Counted from the first letter of the stretch, positions 27,936 through 36,987 are shown. The stretch is 64,000 nucleotides of DNA from Nocardia elegans NBRC 108235 (GCF_001612845.1 NZ_BDBF01000030.1:47543-111542), one strand, 5' to 3'. Numbers and translations are program-made. The notes: a model not told the origin generated them from the sequence alone.

Positions 27936-28376
27936 GTGACAGCGAAGGTATTCGAGGGGGCTCGAAGCAGCGCGGAGTACAACGCATTCCTGGCGGCATG
28001 CCCCAGTCGTCAACTCCTCGATCGAATCTCCGACAAATGGGTCGTGCTGATCTTGTGCGCATTGAGCGGGGATGCGGGCGACCCATCCGATCGGCCCGGT
28101 GTCGCGGCTGCCGCGAAGGCGATGCGCTACTCCGAACTATCGCGCCTGCTGGTCGGAGTCAGCCAGAAGATGCTGACCCAAACCCTGCGGGCTCTCGAAC
28201 GTGATGGCTTGCTCGCCCGCACAGTGACGCCGACTGTTCCGGTCACGGTCACCTACGAGCTCACCGAACTCGGCCTCTCACTCCACCACCTGACGCGCGG
28301 CCTCAGATCCTGGGCGCAGGACCATATGGACGAGGTGTTGGCCCACCGTGAGAACCACGACGCTCGTACCTCCTGA
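27936..28376 (+). CDS. HxlR family winged-helix regulator
   Basis: 146 aa. The HxlR core is clear: CPSRQLLDRISDKWVVLIL, RYSELSRLLVGVSQKMLTQT, LRALERDGLLARTV and VTYELTELGLSLHHL. Start GTG 27936. It is divergent from the aldo/keto reductase with shared palindromic operators. Many HxlR proteins sense electrophiles through a Cys near the N-terminus; Cys22 in AACPSRQ is at that position, so quinone or aldehyde sensing is plausible. Confidence 0.92.
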   Translation: MTAKVFEGARSSAEYNAFLAACPSRQLLDRISDKWVVLILCALSGDAGDPSDRPGVAAAAKAMRYSELSRLLVGVSQKMLTQTLRALERDGLLARTVTPTVPVTVTYELTELGLSLHHLTRGLRSWAQDHMDEVLAHRENHDARTS

Positions 28377-28468
28377 GCGGACCGCACGGGCGGGTCATAC
28401 GCAAGCGGTAAGTGGTGAATCATCGTGCAGCACCGGTCAGTTGAGACAGCAAAGTACCGTAAGCGAGA

Positions 28469-28505
28469 CGTTACTATACTTTCCGACACCTAAAGTATAG
28501 TAACG
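28469..28505. promoter_or_regulatory. Orphan 14-bp perfect palindrome, operator-like
   Basis: CGTTACTATACTTT (28469-28482) and its exact complement (28492-28505) are separated by nine bases. The site is AT-rich in GC-rich surroundings and has no U-run, so it looks like a repressor operator rather than a terminator. The nearest genes end on both sides (hxlR and DUF397), so it faces no visible start codon. Nothing else in 28377-28590 looks coding. Confidence 0.55.
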
Positions 28506-28591
28506 GTATTCATGCTGTACTTCACGCGGCCAAGGTCCAGTTCCCAGATCGAACGGATGTTCCGCTCGGATTTGTGAAGATGGCTGTATGA

Positions 28592-28626
28592 CAAGGGCGT
28601 TCGAGCGACGTGCTCGAACGCCCTTG
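28592..28626. terminator. Hairpin terminator after the DUF397 gene
   Basis: Perfect 15-bp stem (28592-28606 with 28612-28626, loop GACGT), 13 bases beyond the DUF397 stop on the minus strand. It ends the xre-DUF397 unit and could also stop readthrough from hxlR. Confidence 0.75.
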
Positions 28627-28638
28627 TGGCACAGAAGG

Positions 28639-28845
28639 TTAGGTCAGGTCGAAGCCGCCGCCCTCGAGGCGGGCGGTGAACGCATCCCATTCGGCGGGGG
28701 CGAAGACGAGGGCGGGGCCGGTGGGGTTCTTGGAGTCGCGGACGCCGACCATGCCTTCGGAAAGGTGGGCTACCTCGACGCATTCCTTGCCTGACGAACT
28801 GCGGCTGGACTTGAACCACTGGGCGCCGGATAGATCAATGCTCAC
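28639..28845 (-). CDS. DUF397 domain protein
   Basis: 68 aa small acidic protein. QWFKSSRSSSGKECVEVAHL, then VGVRDSKNP and AEWDAFTARLEGGGFD, is the full DUF397 pattern. Members are partners of XRE/DUF5753 regulators (WhiJ-like pairs) in sporulating and other actinomycetes and probably modulate their activity. GTG 28845 overlaps the restored stop of the xre gene by four bases (GTGA), so the two were translated as a coupled pair. Confidence 0.88.
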   Translation of the reverse strand: MSIDLSGAQWFKSSRSSSGKECVEVAHLSEGMVGVRDSKNPTGPALVFAPAEWDAFTARLEGGGFDLT

Positions 28846-29733
28846 GCGAACTCCTCAGCTAGTGCCAGGATCATGTTCCTGCTGTCGTGTTCGTCCAACG
28901 CTACCTGCTGAATCGCGCTCAACGCAGCGCGATAGCGGGTGACTTCCTCGGGCCGCTCCAAGTACAGATCGCCTGCATACGCTTCGATGTACACCACCGG
29001 CGGTTCCGACAATTTCGACTGCGGCAGGTCGGGGAATTCGAGGAGAATGAACGACCCGGCCAGCCGGCCCGGTGTGGCGCCGAGCGTCGAACGGGACGAT
29101 CCGTATGGAGACGTTCGGCCTTTCGCACATCTTCGCTAGGTGAATCAACTGCTCTGCCAACACCTTTCGGCCACCGACTTGGTCACGCACAGCGGCTTCG
29201 GACAGTAGAACATCCAGCATGAAGGTGGGGTCTTCGAGGCGCTTTTGCCGGTGAGCAGTCACTTCCAGACGCCCTTCGACTGCTTCGGGGGCCAGTTCGG
29301 GAATCTCCGACCAGGCCAGTGCGCGCCGATATGCAGCTGTCTGCAACAACCCGGGCACGATCTCGGTTTTCCATGCCGTCAAACGACTGGTGGCCTCTTC
29401 CAGGGCGAGGTAGTGGTCGAACCCGCTGGGGATCTTGGCGTCCGCATACGCCCTCCACCACCCGCCTCCGCGCTCCCGCGATGCCCGCACCTCGGATACC
29501 AATCCCAGCAGTGTCCGGCGCTCCTCGTCCGACGCCTCGTAGAAGTCGCACAGCGCATTCACCTGCAGCCCAGTGGTTCTCGTCGAGAGCCCCTCCTCGA
29601 TGCGGCCGATGGACTGGGGTGAGGTTTCGGCGGCGCGGGCGGCGGCGGCCTGCTTCAGTCCTTTGGCCTCGCGGAGGCGGCGCAGTTCGCGCCCCAGGGC
29701 GCGGCGGGCGAGGGTGCTGCCGGTGACGGACAT
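28842..29733 (-). pseudogene. XRE-family regulator with DUF5753 domain, frameshifted
   Basis: The gene starts at ATG 29733 behind GGGAGG. It encodes an N-terminal XRE helix-turn-helix (LRRLREAKGLKQAAAARAAE, TSPQSIGRIEEGL) and a DUF5753 sensor domain (TEIVPGLLQTAAYRRAL). After about residue 216 (SIRIVPFD) the frame breaks down. One base removed near 29085 restores LGATPGRLAGSFILLEFPDL and then SEPPVVYIEAYAGDLYLERP, ending at TGA 28842-28844, exactly four bases into the DUF397 start. The span of 892 bases is 297 codons plus one. Either the gene is inactive, with about 80 C-terminal residues replaced by junk, or the base is a sequencing error. Confidence 0.85.
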
Positions 29734-30371
29734 ATCTTTAGCCTCCCTGACGATCGAGCCTGTTTCTGGAAGCCACCCTGTGGTGGCGTTCGAAGTTCTG
29801 TCCCCGTAGTGAATGTCCGGGATCCGTGAAAAACATTCGGGCACTTGCCCATTCCGGATGCGGGACGTTTCGAGTGTACTGACATCAGCCTCGGTAGCCG
29901 GGAAGAACCAACCGCCGAATTCCGATCGTTTTCCGCGATGCGGCGGTCTCCGGCCCCGGCTATCGGGCATGCCATTACCGAAAGCCTCAGGAGTGCATGG
30001 ATGTACGGACCTCCGATCGCCGATCACATCGAGATCACGGTGGTGGTTGCTCGATGTCGTGTATGCGTCGTCGGTCGTATCGGCAAGTGGGTGGCGCCGT
30101 ATGCCGTGTGGCCGATATCTACTGTCCGCCAACGCCTTTGCGGCCGCAAGATCGTGCCGGACGACGGCTCGGCCGGCCGACCGGAATGCGCTGTGAATAT
30201 TCAGGGGGCAATTTCGCCAACGGTCGGCGCACCTTGGCCGTGCGACGCCATTTCCGCTCCACCCCGCCCGGTAGTATTCGTGGCGATCGCGATCTGTTCA
30301 TCCGGAAGGGAGCTTCGGCTCCGGGCGAAGGCGAATACGCCGCCGCCGATCACAGCGGTGGAGGAGTGCGC
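29734..30371. other. Long non-coding gap before the pyruvate oxidase gene
   Basis: 638 bases between divergent xre and poxB-like genes. Open frames here have no family-like sequence, no ribosome sites and erratic third-base composition. Base composition is lower in GC than the flanks. It must hold the promoters of both genes. I see no clear hairpin, tRNA or repeat; a small RNA or decayed gene cannot be excluded. Confidence 0.5.
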
Positions 30372-32108
30372 ATGGCGAAAACGAATGTGGCCGACCAATT
30401 CGTGCACGTTCTCGTACAGGCCGGAGTGCGGCGGATCTACGGCGTGGTGGGCGACAGCCTCAATCCGATCGTCGACGCCGTGCGCCGTACCCCGCAGATC
30501 GAATGGGTGCACGTGCGCAACGAGGAGGCCGGCGCCTTCGCCGCGGCGGCGGAGGCGCAGTTGACCGGCCGTCTGGCCGTGTGCGCGGGAAGCTGCGGCC
30601 CGGGCAACACCCACCTCGTCCAGGGCCTCTACGACGCGCACCGCACCGGGGCGCCGGTATTGGCACTGGCCTCCCACATCCCCTCCGATCAGATCGGCAC
30701 GCAGTTCTTCCAGGAAACGCATCCGGAACGCCTCTTCGTCGAATGCAGCGGATACTGCGAAATGATCAGCCGGCCCGAGCAGATGCCGCGCATGCTGCGG
30801 ATCGCGATCCAGCATGCGCTGGCGCGCAACGAGGTGTCGGTGGTGGTGCTCCCGGGCGATGTCGCCCAGTTGGACACCGCGCATCCGACCGGCGAAACGA
30901 GCCTCGTCTCCGAACTCGGCCGCGTCATGCCCGTCGCCGAACAGGTGCGGGCGCTCGCCGACGCCCTGAACGCGGCACCCACCGTCACCCTGTTCTGCGG
31001 TGCGGGCGTTCGCGACGCGCACGAAGAGGTGATGCAACTCGCCGAGACGCTGCACGCACCCGTCGGGCACAGCCTGCGCGGTAAGGAATGGATCCAGTTC
31101 GACAATCCCTACGACGTGGGGATGAGCGGTCTGCTCGGTTACGGCGCCTGCTACAAGGCCATGCACGAGGCCGATCTGGTCCTGCTGCTGGGCACCGATT
31201 TCCCCTACGACGAATTCCTGCCGGGAACCAATACCGTGCAGATCGACCACGAGGCCGCTCGCCTCGGCCGGCGCACGCCACTGCGGCTGGCCGTGCACGG
31301 CGACGTTCGCGAAACCCTGCGCGCGGCCCTTCCCCTCCTGGCGCAGAAATCCGACCGGGAATTCCTGGACCGCATGCTCGGCGAGCACTGCCGGCTGCTC
31401 GAGCAGGTCGTCGACGCCTACACCCGAAATGTCGCCGACCACAAGCCGATTCACCCCGAATACGCCGCCGACATTCTCGACGAACTCGCCTCCGACGACG
31501 CGATCTTCACCGTCGACACCGGCATGTGCAATGTGTGGGCGGCTCGCTATCTGACCCCGAACGGCCGCCGCCGGGTGATCGGGTCGTTCCTGCACGGAAC
31601 CATGGCCAACGCCCTGCCGCATGCCATCGGCGCGCAGTTCGCCTATCCGGACCGGCAGGTGATCTCGATGTCCGGCGACGGAGGTCTGGGCATGCTGATG
31701 GGTGAGCTGCTCACCGTGGCGCTGCATCGGCTGCCGGTGACGATCATCGTCTTCAACAATTCGTCGCTGGGTATGGTGCGGCTGGAAATGCTGGTGGACG
31801 GCCTGCCGAATTTCGAAACCGACCACGCCCCGGTCGATTTCGCCGCAGTCGCCCGCGCTGCCGGCATCCACGCCGCGCGGGTCACCGATCCGTTCGCGAT
31901 CCGGAACGCCATCGCCGAAGCGCTGGAACATCCGGGCCCCGCCCTGGTCGACCTCGTCACCGACCCCAACGCCCTCTCCCTCCCGCCGCACATCACCGCC
32001 GCGCAGGTACGTGGCTTCGCGCTCGCGGCCAGCAAGATCGTGCTGACCGGCGGCGTGGGCCGCATGATCGACATGGCCCGATCGAACCTGCGCAACGTTC
32101 CGCGCTGA
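30372..32108 (+). CDS. poxB: Pyruvate dehydrogenase (quinone)/pyruvate oxidase
   Basis: 578 aa ThDP- and FAD-dependent flavoenzyme of the PoxB type, oxidising pyruvate to acetate and CO2 with electrons passed to quinone. The N-terminal ThDP pyrimidine domain has GVRRIYGVVGDSLNPIVDAV and the catalytic Glu in VRNEEAGAFAAAAEAQ. The central FAD domain follows. The C-terminal domain has MSGDGGLGMLMGELLTVALH with VFNNSSLG, the ThDP diphosphate/Mg site. GGAGGAG stands before ATG 30372. Length matches E. coli PoxB (572 aa). Other ThDP oxidases share the fold, so substrate is inferred. Confidence 0.85.
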   Translation: MAKTNVADQFVHVLVQAGVRRIYGVVGDSLNPIVDAVRRTPQIEWVHVRNEEAGAFAAAAEAQLTGRLAVCAGSCGPGNTHLVQGLYDAHRTGAPVLALASHIPSDQIGTQFFQETHPERLFVECSGYCEMISRPEQMPRMLRIAIQHALARNEVSVVVLPGDVAQLDTAHPTGETSLVSELGRVMPVAEQVRALADALNAAPTVTLFCGAGVRDAHEEVMQLAETLHAPVGHSLRGKEWIQFDNPYDVGMSGLLGYGACYKAMHEADLVLLLGTDFPYDEFLPGTNTVQIDHEAARLGRRTPLRLAVHGDVRETLRAALPLLAQKSDREFLDRMLGEHCRLLEQVVDAYTRNVADHKPIHPEYAADILDELASDDAIFTVDTGMCNVWAARYLTPNGRRRVIGSFLHGTMANALPHAIGAQFAYPDRQVISMSGDGGLGMLMGELLTVALHRLPVTIIVFNNSSLGMVRLEMLVDGLPNFETDHAPVDFAAVARAAGIHAARVTDPFAIRNAIAEALEHPGPALVDLVTDPNALSLPPHITAAQVRGFALAASKIVLTGGVGRMIDMARSNLRNVPR

Positions 32109-32159
32109 AACACGCCGTGCGTCAGCGAGATTCGTGGTTGCCGTGGCCGCCGGCGAACC

Positions 32160-33692
32160 TCACACGTACTGCTCGCGCAGCTTGCCCTTGACCAGCTTTC
32201 CCGTAGGCGTACGGGGCAATTCGTGGGCGAAATCGACGCTGCGCGGCACCTTGTAGTGGGCGATGCGCTCGCGCAGGAAATCGCGAAGTCGTTGTGCCAG
32301 TTCGGGTCCCGGCTCGACGCCGGGTGCGGGCTGGACGACCGCCTTCACCGATTCGCCCATCTCCTCGTCGGGGACCCCGATCACCGCCACATCGAGGACG
32401 TCCGGATGCAGGGCCAGGGCGTCCTCGATTTCTTGCGGATAGATGTTCACCCCTCCGGAGATGATCATGAACGCTTTGCGGTCGGTCAGGAACAGGAATC
32501 CGTCGGCGTCGATATAGCCGATATCGCCGGTGGTCGTCCAGGTCGGATGCTCGGGATGGATTGCCTTCGCGGTCTTCTCGGGATCGTTGTGGTAGTCGAA
32601 CGGGACTTCCTCGCGCTCGAAATAGATGGTGCCGATCTCGCCGGCGGGCAACTCGTGGCCGTCGTCGTCGCAGATGCGAACGGCGCCCAGGCCCGCCGGC
32701 CCGACCGAGCCGGGTTTGCGCAACCACTGCTCGCTGTCGATGAAGGTGGCGCCGTTGCCCTCGGTGGAGGCGTAGTACTCGTACAGCACCGGCCCCCACC
32801 AGTCGATCATCGCCTGCTTCACCTCCACCGGGCACGGCGCGGCGGCGTGCACGGCGACTCGCATACTCGAGACGTCGTAGCGAGTACGCACGCTCTCGTC
32901 CAGTTTCAGCATGCGCACGAACATCGTCGGCACCCACTGGCTGTGGGTGACGCGATAGCGTTCGATCGCGGCGAGCGCCTGTTCGGTGTCGAAGCGTTCC
33001 ATCACCACCACGGTTCCGCCGAGGGCATGAACCACGCCGCCGAATCGCAACGGCGCGGCGTGATACAGCGGAGCCGGGGACAGGTAGACGGTGTCGGTGT
33101 CGAATCCGTAGAGCGGGCCGAAGACGGCGGTATAGGTGTCACCCGGCGGATCGCCGACCTGCCGATCCGGCAGCGGATGCTTGATGCCCTTCGGGCGGCC
33201 GGTGGTGCCCGACGAATACAGCATGTCGGCGCCGCGTGGCTGATCCGGCAGCGGTTCGGGAGACGCTGCGGCCACAGCCTTTTCATACGATTCGTAGCCG
33301 GGGACATCCCCGCCGAAGGCGAGCCGGATCCCGACCGCGGGAGTCTGCTCGACCACCCGCTGGGCCACCTGCGCCAGTTCCGCGGACACGATGAGCGCCC
33401 GCGCGCCGCAATCGTTGACGATATAGCTGATCTCGTCCGCGGACAGATGCCGGTTGACCGCCGTGATGTAAAGACCGGATCGCAACGCCGCCCAGTAGAC
33501 CTCGTACACCTCGAGCGTATTGCCGGACAGCAGCGCGATGTGATCGCCCTTGCGCAGGCCCGCCTCGTACAGATGCCGCGCGAGGCGAACCGAGTTGTCC
33601 TCGAGCTCGCGGTAGGTCAGCGTGCTACCGCTCCCGGCCAGCACGACCGCCGGTTTATCAGGGAATCGATCGACATGCGCACCGGGGTACAT
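32160..33692 (-). CDS. Acyl-CoA synthetase (FadD4-like)
   Basis: 510 aa adenylate-forming ligase that activates an acid to acyl-AMP and then acyl-CoA. The P-loop YSSGTTGRPKGIKHP, the EYYASTEGNG motif, TGDIGYIDADGFLFLTDR and the C-terminal catalytic lysine loop RTPTGKLVKGKL are all present. ATG 33692 follows GGAGGAG; the longer frame adds unrelated residues. It is convergent with poxB (51-base gap). It resembles mycobacterial FadD4, whose substrate is not settled. Confidence 0.88.
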   Translation of the reverse strand: MYPGAHVDRFPDKPAVVLAGSGSTLTYRELEDNSVRLARHLYEAGLRKGDHIALLSGNTLEVYEVYWAALRSGLYITAVNRHLSADEISYIVNDCGARALIVSAELAQVAQRVVEQTPAVGIRLAFGGDVPGYESYEKAVAAASPEPLPDQPRGADMLYSSGTTGRPKGIKHPLPDRQVGDPPGDTYTAVFGPLYGFDTDTVYLSPAPLYHAAPLRFGGVVHALGGTVVVMERFDTEQALAAIERYRVTHSQWVPTMFVRMLKLDESVRTRYDVSSMRVAVHAAAPCPVEVKQAMIDWWGPVLYEYYASTEGNGATFIDSEQWLRKPGSVGPAGLGAVRICDDDGHELPAGEIGTIYFEREEVPFDYHNDPEKTAKAIHPEHPTWTTTGDIGYIDADGFLFLTDRKAFMIISGGVNIYPQEIEDALALHPDVLDVAVIGVPDEEMGESVKAVVQPAPGVEPGPELAQRLRDFLRERIAHYKVPRSVDFAHELPRTPTGKLVKGKLREQYV

Positions 33693-33965
33693 CCTGCTCC
33701 TCCACAACACCGCCGACGGCTCTGACGCGACCGCCGGTCGAGAGGGACCTGCCTCGCCGCCGCGACACCGGCCCCGCCGAGACACCGTCCCGACGAGCGC
33801 GACGATAGCGGAAAGTGAACGACGATTCGTGAGTTATCGCCAAACTTGTGAACCGCTCGAGAGCGCACGAAGGCTCGCGTGCCCGGCGCCCACCTTTTTC
33901 GGGGCATAACAGGTTTGCCGAGGTCTCGATATTCCGTACGAGAGTTCGTCGAGCGGGAGGTTCCT

Positions 33966-34370
33966 ATGAAGATCGGGCGTATCGGCGTGCTGGCCGCCGG
34001 GGTGGCGATGGCGGCCACGACCGCGGTGGGTTTCGGCGTTGCGGCGCAAGCCGAACCGGCCGGTGCCGATGTGGAGGTGTACACCTACTGTGGCGGGGCG
34101 TTGCCGGGCTTCCCGCCGCCGTTGCAGGTGATCGTCCGCAATATCGGCGCCGCGACCGCGGAGAATGTGGCGGTGAACTACTGGACGCCGTTCGGCCCGT
34201 CCGGATCCATCATCAAACCCACTCTGGCACCGGGAGAAATCGCCAACTACACGGTCGGCACCGCGCGCACGCTGGAACTGATCACCGCCACGGTGACGAG
34301 CGCGACGCCGGATGCGAACCCCGGCAACAATTTCGTGGTCCAGCCGATGGTGTGCACGGGGTCGATGTAG
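33966..34370 (+). CDS. Small secreted protein with a CARDB/DUF11-like domain
   Basis: 134 aa. A Sec signal peptide covers residues 1 to about 31 (MKIGRIGVLAAGVAMAATTA, then AQAEP, cleavage after AQA likely). The mature part reads LQVIVRNIGAATAENVAVNY, APGEIANYTVGTAR and ATPDANPGNNF. These are strands of a CARDB/DUF11-type immunoglobulin-like domain. Two cysteines, one near each end (YTYCGGALPG and MVCTGSM), could form a disulfide. GGGAGG precedes ATG 33966. Probably an exported cell-envelope protein; function unknown. Confidence 0.75.
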   Translation: MKIGRIGVLAAGVAMAATTAVGFGVAAQAEPAGADVEVYTYCGGALPGFPPPLQVIVRNIGAATAENVAVNYWTPFGPSGSIIKPTLAPGEIANYTVGTARTLELITATVTSATPDANPGNNFVVQPMVCTGSM

Positions 34371-34675
34371 CGCCGATGCGGCAGCGACCTGGTCGACGGT
34401 GATAGGCGCGTCGACGGGGACGCCCAAGCCCGCGACCAGACGGGGCACCCATAGCCGGTCCGGTAGGTGGGCGCGGAGTTGTCGGTCCCCGGTTCGGGTG
34501 AGCTCGAACTGACCGGTCGCCGGCCCGCCGGGTGTGGGTCGGCGGCAGCCACGTCGGCGATCCGCGGCTGCGACCGTCGCCCTGACGGAACCGGCGCGTA
34601 TGCCGGTGAACCCGCGCGGACCCCGGCACTCGCTTAGGCTGAGCCACAAGCGATGCCGACAAGGAGTCCCGACCG
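34371..34675. other. Intergenic stretch with a possible decayed minus-strand gene
   Basis: No confident gene. On the minus strand (about 34540 down to 34380) one frame reads FELTRTGDRQLRAHLPDRLW, then VPRLVAGLGVPVDAPITVDQ. It has protein-like composition but no start, stop or family match and runs into the antisense of the secreted-protein gene. It may be a relic. The last bases carry the AAGGAG ribosome site of the next gene. Confidence 0.3.
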
Positions 34676-35686
34676 ATGGCGAACCCGTATCAGCCCGGAT
34701 ATCCCGCACCGCAACCCCCGGGCTGGGGTGCGCCACCGAATTACCCTGGCGCTCAGCCATTCCCGGGGATCAGGCCGCGGAGGAGGCGCACGGCCGTGGA
34801 CATCGTGGCGGGCATCGCGTTGGCGGTGGCGGCGATTCTCACGGCCGCGCAATCGGTATGGGCAATCGTCGGCCCGGGCCGTGACTATCCCGCCTTCGAG
34901 TACGGCTTCAAATCCGCTCTGATCCCGTTCTGGGCGTGCTCACTTGCCGCATTGGTCGGCGGCATCATGCTCTCGGTTACCGGGGCAGGATCCATTCGGA
35001 TTCGTATCGTTGCCGCGCTGGGCGGTGGCGCGCTGTTCGTCTCGATCGCCCGTAGCATCGTGATTCTCTGCGTCGACTCCTACGTTCGGGTGTCAGCCAG
35101 TGGCAACTGGCTCGCGATACCCGCCGCCATCGCAATCCTGGTCGCGGTGGGGGCCCTGATCGCGGCACCATCGGGCTCCTCGGCGACCCCCGTTCCTCCG
35201 TCTGCGATCCCCGGTTACCCCGGTGCTGCGTCTTACCCGGGGGCGGCGGTCTACCCCGGCGTCCCGACCGGCTATCCGGCTCCCGCTGTCGCGCCGAACT
35301 ATTCGGCTCCCGTGGTCTACCCGGCCGCTGAATCTTCTCCCCCCGCGCCTCATGGCTGGCCGTCGTATCCGGGCGCGGCTGCTCCCGGCTCTCCGGCTGC
35401 CCCCACACCGGCTTATCCGGGAGTGCCGGGTTATCCGGGAGTCCCGTCGGGCGCTCAGGGAGAGCCGAACGCCGCCGTTGCCCGCCCGGTCGCTGGTCCG
35501 CACGCCGCTGCCGGCACGCCGCCGGCCCACGCCCATCAACCCGCCGCGCCGGCCCCGACTGGTCCACAGCTGGGTTACGCATCCGCACCGGAACAGCCCG
35601 GCGGCCCGGACTCATCCTCCGCTCCCACCGTCCACGCGGGCCCGAGTGGCACGCCGCCTTCGGAACCGCGTCCAACTCAACAGTGA
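34676..35686 (+). CDS. Pro/Tyr-rich membrane protein with YPG repeats
   Basis: 336 aa. A short N-terminal Pro/Gly/Tyr-rich leader (NPYQPGYPAPQPPGWGAPPN) precedes four predicted spans between about residues 40 and 165 (VDIVAGIALAVAAILTAAQS; LIPFWACSLAALVGGIMLSV; IVAALGGGALFVSIARSIVI; AIPAAIAILVAVGALIAA). A 170-residue cytosolic or wall-facing tail is built from YPG, GYPG and PAP units. AAGGAG stands before the ATG. The layout is common among actinomycete envelope proteins of unknown function, and the tail is intrinsically disordered. Confidence 0.7.
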   Translation: MANPYQPGYPAPQPPGWGAPPNYPGAQPFPGIRPRRRRTAVDIVAGIALAVAAILTAAQSVWAIVGPGRDYPAFEYGFKSALIPFWACSLAALVGGIMLSVTGAGSIRIRIVAALGGGALFVSIARSIVILCVDSYVRVSASGNWLAIPAAIAILVAVGALIAAPSGSSATPVPPSAIPGYPGAASYPGAAVYPGVPTGYPAPAVAPNYSAPVVYPAAESSPPAPHGWPSYPGAAAPGSPAAPTPAYPGVPGYPGVPSGAQGEPNAAVARPVAGPHAAAGTPPAHAHQPAAPAPTGPQLGYASAPEQPGGPDSSSAPTVHAGPSGTPPSEPRPTQQ

Positions 35687-36098
35687 AGCGGCGCTGTGGA
35701 TTCGGGGGAGGAGATGGGCTGACCACCGCGCGCACTGATCGGCTGAACCCGGCAGTGGGCGCGAGGTAGGCCAAATTTCGCTGCCGCAACGCGACGCTGC
35801 ATTAATCGTGCAAACTTCGGCGAAGTCCGCGGTTTTCGGGCTGTTGCAGAATGCGAGCGGGTTTCCGCCATGACTTGGGTCACAGGTCCAGCTGGGCGGC
35901 AGAGGCAATATCGCGTCCCGAGGAAGGTCGTTTGGTCACCTGATGTGACGTCACTATCGAGCCTTCGGCACATACTGCAACAGCCCGTTTTCGCGCATTG
36001 TCGCGGAGGTTTGCGCGAATAGTTCGGCTGCGGAGAAGGTTCCGCGTAACAAGTGGAATCCGTTCGGCCGCTGCTGGATCAGGTTGCTCGCTGCCGTG
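35687..36098. other. Intergenic gap, possible gene relic on the minus strand
   Basis: 412 bases with reduced GC. Between about 36095 and 35954 the minus strand reads RPNGFHLLRGTFSAAELFAQ, then TMRENGLLQYVPKAR and a stop. It is protein-like but without its own start, just after the marR stop and in another frame, so it may be the tail of a lost gene. No promoter, hairpin or repeat stands out in the rest. Confidence 0.3.
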
Positions 36099-36569
36099 TC
36101 ACTCGGTCGGCCGTTCTGCCGGCACCCGGTGGGCGGCGATCGGCCGGAGGTGTTCGCGCAGCTGATCGCCATGGGCGCCGAAGATCTGTTCGTCGGTGTC
36201 TACGGCGACCCTGACCGCTGCGGACGTCAAATCCCTTCCCGCAGCGGTGAGTTCGAGCCGGAAGGCGCGGGCGTCGGCGCGGTCGGGGTGGCGCCGGAGC
36301 ATGCCGCGCTCCTCCAGGACACGGATCACCCGGGACGCCATCATCCGGTCGGCGCCCGCCATATCCGCCGCCTGCTGTTGAGTGGGCAGGGCGCCGTGGC
36401 GGGCCAACCATCCGGTGGAGGCCAGCAGGTTGAATTGAGTCGGCGTCAGTCCGAGCGGGCGCAGGTTCCGTTCCAATGTTGCTCGCCACTCGAGGGCGGC
36501 GTGATGCAACCAGAACCCAGGGGACATGAGCGGACCCCGCGGTACGGCCTGTGCCGATCGCTCAGCCAC
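36099..36569 (-). CDS. MarR family regulator
   Basis: 156 aa winged-helix regulator. GLTPTQFNLLASTGWLARHG, then LPTQQQAADMAGADRMMASR and VIRVLEERGMLRRHPDRADA with the wing AFRLELTAAGRDL, is the MarR core. Start is GTG 36569, overlapping the end of the upstream SRPBCC gene by eight bases, so it is the second gene of that operon. The double operator at 37001-37041 in front of the operon is its likely target, giving autorepression. Confidence 0.92.
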   Translation of the reverse strand: MAERSAQAVPRGPLMSPGFWLHHAALEWRATLERNLRPLGLTPTQFNLLASTGWLARHGALPTQQQAADMAGADRMMASRVIRVLEERGMLRRHPDRADARAFRLELTAAGRDLTSAAVRVAVDTDEQIFGAHGDQLREHLRPIAAHRVPAERPTE

Positions 36570-36987
36570 GCCGTGCCGCCTCCGCCGCGAGGGCCGCGAA
36601 GGTGCGCGGCATATCGGCGCGCATACCCTTTTCCCAGATGAGCTTGAACAGCGGTCCCATCGGCCCGTGGACTTCCACGTTCTCCGATACCCGCACGGTG
36701 CCGTCGCCGAGTGGCTCGTAGGTGCGCCGACCCCGCAACTTGCCGAACGGCAGGCCCGCCTCGCTGGTCCACGACCGTCCGGGTTCCACCGCGACGATCG
36801 TGAACGGTCCCGCTGGTGCTCCTTTGGGCTTCACCCACCCCGTGGTTCCCGCTTCGAACGGCCCGTCGATACGCGCCTTCTCCTCGTGCGGATCCCATTC
36901 GGCCCAGCGGGCCACGTCCGTGGCCACCGCCCAGATGCGGTCGATCTCGCCCGTTACCACGGCTTCTTCGGTGAACGAGTACATCAT
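36562..36987 (-). CDS. SRPBCC (polyketide cyclase/START-like) protein
   Basis: 141 aa helix-grip fold protein with a hydrophobic ligand cavity. YSFTEEAVVTGEIDRIWAVA, then TDVARWAEWDPHEEKARIDG and GTVRVSENVEVHGPMGPLFK, is the polyketide_cyc2 pattern. Start ATG 36987 follows GGGAGG five bases upstream; a second ATG follows directly (MMYSF). It is cotranscribed with the overlapping marR gene. Pairing with MarR suggests it binds or modifies the small molecule that MarR senses. Confidence 0.88.
   Translation of the reverse strand: MMYSFTEEAVVTGEIDRIWAVATDVARWAEWDPHEEKARIDGPFEAGTTGWVKPKGAPAGPFTIVAVEPGRSWTSEAGLPFGKLRGRRTYEPLGDGTVRVSENVEVHGPMGPLFKLIWEKGMRADMPRTFAALAAEAARRG

Noticed and set aside
35200..35500. 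Possible tandem DNA repeat or CRISPR-like array
   Set aside because: The repetition is at protein level (YPG units in the membrane protein) with varied codons. There are no constant repeats with spacers.
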